A stretch of DNA of 64,000 nucleotides from Sinomonas susongensis (GTDB taxonomy: Bacteria; Actinomycetota; Actinomycetes; Actinomycetales; Micrococcaceae), in NCBI RefSeq assembly GCF_005877005.1, contig NZ_SSNH01000005.1, positions 1 through 64,000 of the forward strand, read 5' to 3'. The notes beneath the pieces were generated by a model that searched no databases, was not told the origin of the DNA, and saw only the letters and a program-made list of their open reading frames with translations. The position numbers and the translations under genes are program-made. How positions within the stretch are numbered: position 1 is the first letter of the stretch; each line of letters opens with the position of its first letter. Shown in pieces: positions 8,015 to 14,934 of this stretch.

Positions 8015-9963
8015 CCGAACCACCGCTGACGGCCGCGGGCATCCTCGTACTCGGAGCGGAGCTTGCGGACCCATTCGTGCTCGGAGACCTCGGCAGGCGC
8101 GACGTCCCACCACACGTCCCCGCCGGGAAGATCCACGTGCGGGACAGTGGCGACGACGATGACCACCGGACCATGGGTTCCGCGGGTGGACTCGAGGGCC
8201 TCGCGTACCTCCTGGGCCGTGGTGGCGCGCAGGGCGGTGGCGCCGAGGCCTTCGGCGATCTTTCGGAGGTCGACCTCGAGGTAGGAGCCTTCGAGGCGCG
8301 CCGGAGCACCGTGAGCCGCGGTCGCCGGCTCCGTGACAGGACCGGGCTGCGCCCGATAGCGGAATTCGTTGCCGAACTCGCGCCCGCTCCGGTTCATCTG
8401 CAGGCGGTGGATCACCTGGTACCCGTGGTTCTCGGACACCACGACCGTCATGTCAAGCCCTTCCTGTGCCGCCGTGAGCAGCTCGGTCGGGGCCATGAGG
8501 AAGGTGCCGTCGCCGATGAACGAGACGATCCGCCCACCGGTGTTCCCCTCGGCGAGGCGGACACCCAGGCCCGCGGCGATCTCGTAGCCCATGCAGGAGA
8601 ACCCGAACTCGAGGTGGCAGGCGCGGCCGTCAGTCGCGTCCCAGACCTTCTGGAGGTCGCCGGGAGGGCCACCTGCTGCCGCGATGATGGTGTCCCCGGA
8701 GCGGGCGTGCTCCTGGAGGAGGCCGATGAGCTGGGGCTGCGTCAGCACTGCTCCCGTCGCGGGCGCGTCGGGGTAGTCCTCCGGGCGGAAGGTCTCGTCC
8801 GGGTCCAGCCACTTCGCCCGGATCGGGGCCCACTCCTCGCGGGCAGCCTGGATCTCCTCGCGCCACGCCTCGGAGGTGCCGTGGCCTTGGAGCGCTGCCG
8901 CGAGTGCCTCGAGCGCAAGGCGGGCGTCGGCGAGGATGCCCGTGGCGCCCTGCTTGCGCGTGTCGGCATCGACGACGTTGATCGAGGCGAACTGCACCTC
9001 GGGGTTCTCGAAGATCGACTGGGAACCTGTGGCGAAGTCGGTGAGGCGGGTGCCGACGCTGATGACAAGGTCGGCCTGCTTCACAAGGTGGTTGGAGGCG
9101 AAGTTGCCTTCGAGGCCAACGCCTCCGACCTGCCACCATTCGTCCTTGGTGACTGCGCCCTTGCCGCCGAAGGTCTCGACCACCGGAAGGCCGATCTGAT
9201 TGGCAAGTGCCTCGAGGGCCGCGTGTGCGTCGGAGTAGTGGATTCCGCCTCCTGCGATGAGGACGGGCCGTCTGGCGGCGCGGACCATCTCGGCGACCTC
9301 GGAGACCTCCTGGGGGTCCGGGAGGGGCCGGCGGATCTTCCAGTCGCGGGCTTCGAAGAACTCGGCCGGGAAATCGTAGGCGTGGGACTGGATGTCCTGA
9401 GGAAGGGAGAGGACGACGGCGCCGGCGTCGGTCGGGCTCGTGAGGACCCGCATGGCCTGCGGCAGCGCGGTGAGGAGCTGCTCAGGCCGGGTGATGCGGT
9501 CGAAGAAGCGCGAGACAGGGCGGAACGCGTCGTTGACGGTCGCGTCTGCCTCGGTGGGATGCTCGAGCTGCTGCAGGACGGGCCCCTGATGACGGGTGGC
9601 ATACGTGTCGCCCGGAAGGAGGAGCACCGGAATCCGGTTCACGGTCGCCAGTCCTGCTGCCGTGACGAGGTTCAGGGCTCCGGGCCCGATCGAGGCAGTC
9701 ACGGCAAGAATCGAACGCCGCCGTGAAGCCTTGGCGTAGGCGGTCGCGATGTGGGCCAGATACTGCTCATGGCGCCCCTGGATGAACGGCAGGTCCTCGG
9801 AGTACTGGTCCAGGGCCTGCCCGAGGCCCGCGACGTTGCCGTGCCCGAAGATCCCGAGCGCGGCCGGCACGAGGCGGCGTCGTTCGCCGTCGGCGACGGA
9901 GTGCTGGACGGAGAGGTACTTCACGATCGCCTGGGAAACCGTGAGCCTGACGGTGTTGGTCAT
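8011..9963 (-). CDS. iolD: 3D-(3,5/4)-trihydroxycyclohexane-1,2-dione acylhydrolase
   Basis: A 650-residue thiamine-diphosphate enzyme of full IolD length. It hydrolyses the cyclic dione of inositol breakdown to 5-deoxy-glucuronate. The N-terminal PYR domain has the catalytic Glu region FIQGRHEQYLAHIATAYAKA; the central domain is transhydrogenase-like (RRPVLIAGGGIHYSDAHAAL). The C-terminal PP domain holds FIGDGTFLMAPTELLTA with the GDG and downstream ENHGYQ metal/ThDP site. IolD has few look-alikes, so this gene anchors the pathway assignment of the whole operon. It begins 21 bases after the aldehyde dehydrogenase. Confidence 0.95.
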   Translation of the reverse strand: MTNTVRLTVSQAIVKYLSVQHSVADGERRRLVPAALGIFGHGNVAGLGQALDQYSEDLPFIQGRHEQYLAHIATAYAKASRRRSILAVTASIGPGALNLVTAAGLATVNRIPVLLLPGDTYATRHQGPVLQQLEHPTEADATVNDAFRPVSRFFDRITRPEQLLTALPQAMRVLTSPTDAGAVVLSLPQDIQSHAYDFPAEFFEARDWKIRRPLPDPQEVSEVAEMVRAARRPVLIAGGGIHYSDAHAALEALANQIGLPVVETFGGKGAVTKDEWWQVGGVGLEGNFASNHLVKQADLVISVGTRLTDFATGSQSIFENPEVQFASINVVDADTRKQGATGILADARLALEALAAALQGHGTSEAWREEIQAAREEWAPIRAKWLDPDETFRPEDYPDAPATGAVLTQPQLIGLLQEHARSGDTIIAAAGGPPGDLQKVWDATDGRACHLEFGFSCMGYEIAAGLGVRLAEGNTGGRIVSFIGDGTFLMAPTELLTAAQEGLDMTVVVSENHGYQVIHRLQMNRSGREFGNEFRYRAQPGPVTEPATAAHGAPARLEGSYLEVDLRKIAEGLGATALRATTAQEVREALESTRGTHGPVVIVVATVPHVDLPGGDVWWDVAPAEVSEHEWVRKLRSEYEDARGRQRWFG

Positions 9964-9984
9964 AATCGTTCCTGTCGTTCTTCG

Positions 9985-11415
9985 CTACCAGGGGCGCCCA
10001 TGCAGGACGACCGTCTTCTCCTCGGTCATCTCCTGCACCGCGGACCGGATGCCCTCCTTGCCGATGCCGCTTCCCTTCAGCCCGCCATAGGGCATGAGGT
10101 CGGCGCGCCAAAGTGGTGTCCAGTTGATGTGGATGTTGCCGGCGTCGATCTGGCGCATCGCCCGTACGGCCCCGGAGACATCCGAGGTGAAGATGCCCGC
10201 GCCGAGTCCGTAGGCGCTGTCATTGGCCAACGCGAGTGCGGACTCCATATCGTCTGCCCTCGAAACCGCCACTGCCGGCCCGAAGAGCTCGTCCTGGCTG
10301 AATGGGCTGCGGGGGTCGACGTCGGCCAGGACGCTCGGCTGCAGCACCGCGCCGGACCGTTCCCCTCCCGTCAGCACGCGCGCACCGCTGCGACGGGCTG
10401 CGTCGATCGATCCCTCCACCCGCTCGGCTTCCCTGGTGGAGATGAGAGAGCCGAGCCGGGTCGAGGCGGACGTCGGGTCGCCCACCTCGATGGCCTTGAC
10501 CATCGGGACGAGCGCGTCGAGGAAGTCTGCTTCGACCCGCCGGTCGACGAGGACTCGCTGCACCGAGATGCAGACCTGCCCGGCGTTGATGAATCCGCCC
10601 GCTGCAACGGCCGATGCGGCGAGCTCGATGTCGGCGTCCGGCAGGATGATGACGGGGCAGGATGCTCCGAGCTCGAGGGAGAGTTTCTTCACCCCGGCCG
10701 TCGAGGCGATATGCGTTCCGGTTTCGGTCGAACCGGTGAAGGAGACCTTCCGGACACGGGGGTCGCTCACGAGTACGTCGCCGAGTTCTCCGCCGCTGCC
10801 GGTGAGGACCGAGAGTGCCTCGGGCGCGAGACCGGCGTCGACGAAGCATTCAGCGAGCTTGAGGGCCGTCAGGGGAGTGGACCGCGCGGGCTTGAGCACC
10901 ACGGCGTTTCCGGCCGCGAGGGCTGGCGCGATCTTGTGCAGGACCAGGAGCGAGGGGTAGTTGAACGGCGTGATCGCCACGACGATCCCGCACGGCTGGC
11001 GGAGCGTGAAGCCGATCTTGTCCTGTCCGGTTCCGGGGTTGGCGTCCAGCGGCAGGCTGTCGCCGTACAGCTGCGTACCCTCATAGGCCGCCAGACGGAT
11101 GATGGCACCGGCCCGCCCCGCCTCCCCACGTGCCTCCGTGATCGGCTTGCCGGTCTCGGCGGTGATGGTCTGGGCGATGGCCTCGGCGCGCTCGTCCGCC
11201 AGAGCCGCGGCGCGCAGGAGGATGTCAGCGCGGGCATGTGCCGGGAGATTCCGCTGGATCCTTGCTCCGACCTCGGCCCTGTCCAGAGCGGCCAGCGCAT
11301 CATCTGGAGTGGCGACGGGGACGACGTCGACCACATGTCCGTCGAAGGGGGATATCACTTCTTCCTTGCGGCCGCTCGATGAGTCCTGCCACTTTCCCGA
11401 CACAAGCATCTGCAT
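9985..11415 (-). CDS. NAD(P)-dependent aldehyde dehydrogenase family protein
   Basis: A 476-residue ALDH-superfamily enzyme. Key motifs are VVAITPFNYPSLLVLHKIAPAL (cofactor pocket Asn), VSFTGSTETG, the general-base Glu in LSLELGASCP, and the catalytic Cys in NAGQVCISVQR. The GASCP version in place of ELGGK/N resembles lactaldehyde, glyceraldehyde-3-phosphate or semialdehyde dehydrogenases rather than betaine aldehyde enzymes. It is distinct from the MmsA at the left edge. It probably oxidises an aldehyde released by one of the operon's aldolases. Start ATG has an AGGAAGCAGGG purine stretch upstream. Confidence 0.88.
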   Translation of the reverse strand: MQMLVSGKWQDSSSGRKEEVISPFDGHVVDVVPVATPDDALAALDRAEVGARIQRNLPAHARADILLRAAALADERAEAIAQTITAETGKPITEARGEAGRAGAIIRLAAYEGTQLYGDSLPLDANPGTGQDKIGFTLRQPCGIVVAITPFNYPSLLVLHKIAPALAAGNAVVLKPARSTPLTALKLAECFVDAGLAPEALSVLTGSGGELGDVLVSDPRVRKVSFTGSTETGTHIASTAGVKKLSLELGASCPVIILPDADIELAASAVAAGGFINAGQVCISVQRVLVDRRVEADFLDALVPMVKAIEVGDPTSASTRLGSLISTREAERVEGSIDAARRSGARVLTGGERSGAVLQPSVLADVDPRSPFSQDELFGPAVAVSRADDMESALALANDSAYGLGAGIFTSDVSGAVRAMRQIDAGNIHINWTPLWRADLMPYGGLKGSGIGKEGIRSAVQEMTEEKTVVLHGRPW

Positions 11416-11434
11416 GACGTGCCCTGCTTCCTTC

Positions 11435-12388
11435 CTAGTTCGCTGAATGGCTGCCGGTGGCGGCTGCCGCGGCCTCGGCCTTGGCTTCTTCGAGGGCCTC
11501 GCTGTGGCCTCCGAGCTGTTCGAGCTCGTGGGCGAGTTCGGCGAGTTCGGCGCCGCCGGCCATCTGGGCCGTGAGCTCCTCGAGCGTGATGTCCTTCTTG
11601 TCGTAGTAGCCGATCGAACGGCCGCGCTTGAGCAGGAGGAACCGGTCGCCGACGGGGAATGCGTGGTGAGGGTTGTGGGTGATGAAGATGACCCCGAGTC
11701 CCCGGTCGCGGGCTTGGAGGATGTACCGGAGCACGACCCCCGACTGCTTCACTCCCAGGGCTGCGGTGGGCTCGTCCAGGATCAGCACCTTCGCGCCGAA
11801 GTAGACTGCCCGGGCGATCGCGACGCACTGGCGCTCTCCGCCGGAGAGCTGTCCGATGGGCTGCTCGACGTCGCGCAGGTCGATGCCCATCTCGGCGAGC
11901 TCCTTCTTGGTGACCTCCTTCATCTTCGCCACGTCCATGCGCCGGAGTGGGCCGACGCCGGTGGTGAGCTCGGAGCCGAGGAAGAAGTTGCGCCAGATCG
12001 GCATGAGGGAGACCACCGCGAGGTCCTGGTAGACGGCGGCGATCCCGGCGTCGAGGGCTTCCCTGGGGCTCGATAGCCTGCGGTCCTCGCCCATGATGGA
12101 GAAGGTTCCCTCGTCGTGCTGGTGCAGGCCCGCGATGATCTTGATCAGCGTGGACTTGCCCGCGCCGTTGTCGCCGAGCACGCACGTGACGCGGCCGTTG
12201 TCCACGGCCATGGTCACATCGCGCAGGGCGATGACGTTCCCGTAGTGCTTGCCCACGCCCTCGAGCTTGAGCAGGTGCACGGCGCGGTCGGTGAGCGGGT
12301 CGGTCTCGCCCTGCAGAAGGGTCTCGTTGCTGATGTGGCGCCCGCCCTCGGGGGCGGTGTCCTTCGCGGCTGCTGTCTGCGGTTCCAT
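11435..12388 (-). CDS. Sugar ABC transporter ATPase, single nucleotide-binding domain
   Basis: A 317-residue cytoplasmic ATPase of a carbohydrate importer (CUT2 type). It has one complete nucleotide-binding domain: Walker [10 protein letters not shown], signature QLSGGERQ, Walker [12 protein letters not shown] and the switch His in IFITHN. Most CUT2 ATPases (RbsA-like) are about 500 residues with two fused domains. Here only one is present, as in FrcA-like transporters, so it probably works as a homodimer. A 40-residue N-terminal extension and an alanine/glutamate-rich tail flank the domain. Start ATG follows GGAGAGGA. It sits 11 bases after the permease. Confidence 0.93.
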   Translation of the reverse strand: MEPQTAAAKDTAPEGGRHISNETLLQGETDPLTDRAVHLLKLEGVGKHYGNVIALRDVTMAVDNGRVTCVLGDNGAGKSTLIKIIAGLHQHDEGTFSIMGEDRRLSSPREALDAGIAAVYQDLAVVSLMPIWRNFFLGSELTTGVGPLRRMDVAKMKEVTKKELAEMGIDLRDVEQPIGQLSGGERQCVAIARAVYFGAKVLILDEPTAALGVKQSGVVLRYILQARDRGLGVIFITHNPHHAFPVGDRFLLLKRGRSIGYYDKKDITLEELTAQMAGGAELAELAHELEQLGGHSEALEEAKAEAAAAATGSHSAN

Positions 12389-12399
12389 GGTGTCCTCTC

Positions 12400-13452
12400 C
12401 TAGCCCTTGTCCGCGCGTCGCTTGACGATGAGGTTCACGATCGTGGCCAGCAGGAGCATCAGGCCCAGGAAGAACTTGAACCAGTCAGGGTTCCACTGCG
12501 CGTAGACGATGCCCTTGTTGGCCATTCCGAAGATGAAGGCCCCGATGGCCCCGCCGACCGCCGAGCCGTAGCCGCCCGTGAGGAGGCACCCGCCGATCAC
12601 GGCGGCGATGATGTAGAGGAACTCGTTGCCCACGCCCTCGCCCGACTGGACGGCGTCGAACGCGAACAGGTTGTGCATGCCGAGGAGCCAGCCGCAGAAG
12701 CCGACCCCCATGAAGAGGCCGATCTTGGTCCTGGTGACGGGGACGCCCACGGCGCGGGCAGCGTTCGCGTCCCCGCCGGCGGCGAAGATCCAGTTGCCCA
12801 CCCGTGTCCGCAGCAGGATCCAGGATGCCACGAGGACGAGGACCACCCAGTAGAGGATCGGGACCTTGATGTCCATCCCCGCCACGGTGAAGTCCGAGGC
12901 GAAGACCGCCTTCGCCGCACTGAACCCGTCCATCACGGCGATCGAGGGCGAGGAGACGGCCCCGCCGATCGCCCGCGTGAGGGCGAGGTTGAGGCCCGAG
13001 AGCATGAGGAACGTCGCAAGGGTGACAATGAACGACGGCAGCTTGGTCTTGATCAGGATCCAGCCGTTGAGGAAGCCGATTCCGAGCGAGACGACGAGCG
13101 CAAGGCCGACGCCGACCCAGACGTTCATGGAGAAATACCACGAGAAGAGCGAGGCGGTCAGCGCCGAGGTGATGACCGCGACGCCGGCCGACAGGTCGAA
13201 CTCGCCGCCGATCATGAGCAGGGACACGCCGACGGCCATGATGCCGATGGTCGAGGAACCGTACAGCACCGTGGCGAACGCGTTGGGCTGGAGGAAGGTG
13301 CTGGAGACGGAGGAGAAGAAGACGAACAGGACGACGGCGCCCACGAGTGCGCCCACCTCGGGGCGGCCCAGGAGCTTCTGGAACGGGTTGCGGCGCCCGA
13401 CCCTCTCGTCTGCGATCGGCGCCGGTGCCGAGGGCAGGGTTGTTGTTGCCAT
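12400..13452 (-). CDS. Sugar ABC transporter permease (RbsC/FrcB-like)
   Basis: A 350-residue integral membrane protein of the branched-chain/ribose permease family (BPD_transp_2). About nine or ten hydrophobic segments can be seen, for example [32 protein letters not shown] and [16 protein letters not shown]. The family motif [19 protein letters not shown] and the cytoplasmic coupling region [18 protein letters not shown] are both intact. It forms the membrane channel for the solute delivered by the adjacent lipoprotein. The ATG at 13452 is preceded by AAGGAG, and a GC-rich hairpin lies in the 71-base gap upstream. Confidence 0.93.
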   Translation of the reverse strand: MATTTLPSAPAPIADERVGRRNPFQKLLGRPEVGALVGAVVLFVFFSSVSSTFLQPNAFATVLYGSSTIGIMAVGVSLLMIGGEFDLSAGVAVITSALTASLFSWYFSMNVWVGVGLALVVSLGIGFLNGWILIKTKLPSFIVTLATFLMLSGLNLALTRAIGGAVSSPSIAVMDGFSAAKAVFASDFTVAGMDIKVPILYWVVLVLVASWILLRTRVGNWIFAAGGDANAARAVGVPVTRTKIGLFMGVGFCGWLLGMHNLFAFDAVQSGEGVGNEFLYIIAAVIGGCLLTGGYGSAVGGAIGAFIFGMANKGIVYAQWNPDWFKFFLGLMLLLATIVNLIVKRRADKG

Positions 13453-13478
13453 GGGAAGAACTCCTTGTCGGTCGGGTC

Positions 13479-13502
13479 GCGCAGCGCGGCGCGGCGCTGC
13501 GC
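13479..13502 (-). terminator. GC-rich hairpin between binding-protein and permease genes (attenuator candidate)
   Basis: GCGCAGCGC at 13479-13487 pairs with GCGCTGCGC at 13494-13502: a 9-bp all-matching stem with a 6-base loop. There is no T-tract. It lies just after the binding-protein stop. Such hairpins commonly protect the upstream mRNA or lower downstream expression so that binding protein outnumbers permease; that role is inferred. Confidence 0.55.
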
Positions 13503-13523
13503 CGCGCGGCCCTGTTCCTGGGT

Positions 13524-14516
13524 CTAGCGGATGCCCTGCTGGGCGAACTTGAGCACGTCTGAGGCGTTGGACTTGTCCACGATGGCCGGACCGGTCAGAA
13601 CGGGCTTGCCGCCGCCGAGCTTGAAACCACCGAGCTTGTTCTGCCAGAGGGCGTCGACGGACATGTATCCCTGCAGCCAAGGCTGCTGGTCCACCGTGAA
13701 GATGACCTTGCCGTCCACGATGTCCTGGGCGAGCTCGGCGTTCAGGTCGAAGCTCGCGACCTTGGCGCTGCTCCCAGCGTCGGCCACCGACTTGAGGAGC
13801 GTGACAGAGAACGGAGCGCCGAGGCCGACGATGACGTCGGCGTCCTTCGTCGTCTGGAGCTTGGCCGTCGCCGTCGACTCGACGGACGTCATGTCGGTCC
13901 CGGTGACGTAGAGGATCTCGGTGTTGGGCTCCTTCTCCTTGACGCCGGCGCAGCGCTTCTCGAGAGCGACGTTGCCCTGCTCCTGGATGACGCAGATCGG
14001 GTGCTTGAAGCCGTCCTGGGCGAGTCGGGCTCCGACGGCCTCGCCCGCGAGCTGCTCGTCCGAGCCGAAGTGCGTGAACGCCCCGAGCGAGGCGGAGACA
14101 TCAGAGCCCGAGTTGAGGGTCACGACGGGGATCCCTGCGCTCTGGGCCTTCTTCAGGACGTCCTTGAGAGCATCCGGCTTGGCGAGCGTCACCGCGATTC
14201 CGTCGACCTTCTGGTCGATGGCCTGCTGGACCAGCTGGGCCTGTCGGCCGCCGTCTGCGTCGCCGCTGTAGAGCAGGTCTACGTTGTCCTTCGACGCCGC
14301 CTGCTCGGCACCCTTGCGGACGATGTCCCAGAACGTGTCGCCAGCTGCAGCGTGGGTGATGAGCGCGACCTTGATCTTCGGCGTCGAAACAGCCTGCCCG
14401 CCGCCACCCGCGTTCGCGTCCGGCTGCTTGCCGCCCTGCGCGGAGCAGGCAGTCAGGGCGAGCATCGGGGCCAAGGCGAGGACCGCCAGTCCCTTCGACC
14501 ATGTCTTCTTCAGCAC
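13524..14516 (-). CDS. Sugar ABC transporter substrate-binding lipoprotein
   Basis: A 330-residue type I periplasmic binding protein (RbsB/XylF class). The N terminus is a lipoprotein signal: basic LKKTWSKG, hydrophobic core, then lipobox LTAC with the acylated Cys. The mature part has family motifs KVALITHAAAGDTFWDIVRKG, DGIAVTLAKPDALKDVLKKA and GIPVVTLNSG. A perfect AAAGGAG abuts the ATG at 14522, too close to serve it. The GTG at 14516 lies 6 bases further on at ideal spacing, so it is taken as the start. As first gene of the operon and high-affinity receptor, it probably binds inositol or a related cyclitol. Confidence 0.93.
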   Translation of the reverse strand: MLKKTWSKGLAVLALAPMLALTACSAQGGKQPDANAGGGGQAVSTPKIKVALITHAAAGDTFWDIVRKGAEQAASKDNVDLLYSGDADGGRQAQLVQQAIDQKVDGIAVTLAKPDALKDVLKKAQSAGIPVVTLNSGSDVSASLGAFTHFGSDEQLAGEAVGARLAQDGFKHPICVIQEQGNVALEKRCAGVKEKEPNTEILYVTGTDMTSVESTATAKLQTTKDADVIVGLGAPFSVTLLKSVADAGSSAKVASFDLNAELAQDIVDGKVIFTVDQQPWLQGYMSVDALWQNKLGGFKLGGGKPVLTGPAIVDKSNASDVLKFAQQGIR

Positions 14517-14592
14517 AACCATCTCCTTTGATCTTGTGTGAGGTCCGGGCTCCTGCGAACGGTGCGCCCGTACTGTGACTCGCGTCACGAAG

Positions 14593-14604
14593 TGGACCGG
14601 TCCA
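14593..14604. promoter_or_regulatory. Operator palindrome O1 (promoter-proximal)
   Basis: Perfect 12-bp palindrome TGGACCGGTCCA with the central CG typical of LacI-family operators. It abuts the -10 element of the operon promoter on the transcribed side, so a bound repressor would block initiation. An identical copy lies at 14635-14646, exactly 42 bp away. Confidence 0.75.
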
Positions 14605-14634
14605 ACAGTAAGACGCACCTCTGAGCAATGTCAA
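14605..14634 (-). promoter_or_regulatory. Promoter of the inositol-type operon
   Basis: On the minus strand TTGACA (14634-14629) is a perfect -35 box. An 18-bp spacer follows, then TACTGT (14610-14605) as a -10 that keeps T, A and final T. The two boxes fill the space between the two palindromic operators almost exactly. Transcription would start near 14598 and run into the binding-protein gene, leaving a leader of about 80 bases. Confidence 0.75.
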
Positions 14635-14646
14635 TGGACCGGTCCA
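14635..14646. promoter_or_regulatory. Operator palindrome O2 (upstream of -35)
   Basis: Second perfect copy of TGGACCGGTCCA, abutting the -35 box on its upstream side. The 42-bp spacing from O1 equals four turns of B-DNA, so repressor dimers would lie on the same face and could interact, as in paired LacI-type operators. Confidence 0.75.
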
Positions 14647-14791
14647 CTGATCGAGTGACCGGGACTGGAGTGCCTCGCGCGCAGCCGGCCAAGCGCCCCA
14701 CCCTGCCGGGGTGGAGTGAGGGGCAAAGGTGCTCCTCGAACTGGTTCGTCAAGCACCGGGCGAGACGGAGATGAAGCAATAGCGTCACAAT

Positions 14792-14807
14792 CGGGACTTA
14801 AGTCCCG
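14792..14807. promoter_or_regulatory. 16-bp palindrome matching the DosR/DevR box core
   Basis: CGGGACTTAAGTCCCG is a perfect 16-bp palindrome. Its centre fits GGGACTWWAGTCCC, the core of the mycobacterial DosR (DevR) hypoxia/nitric oxide response element, and 17 of 20 positions of the full TTSGGGACTWWAGTCCCSAA consensus match. It lies 128 bases before the first LuxR-type ATPase gene and about 195 bases from the divergent operon's likely start, so the large regulator is the likelier target. The rest of the 14647-14934 interval shows no gene. Confidence 0.6.
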
Positions 14808-14934
14808 GTTTTCGGCGGGGGTACGGCGCTTCAGGCTCCTGTTCCAAACTCTGGTCCTCCCTGCCCTACTGAATAGTCGCTTCCAAGGGGTATCTTTTGG
14901 ACACCTGCGTTGGCGGGGGACACGGGGAGGCGCA

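Noticed and set aside
14520-14522. ATG at 14522 as start of the binding lipoprotein
   Set aside because: The AAAGGAG ribosome site directly touches this ATG; the GTG 6 bases further gives normal spacing and a better signal peptide start.
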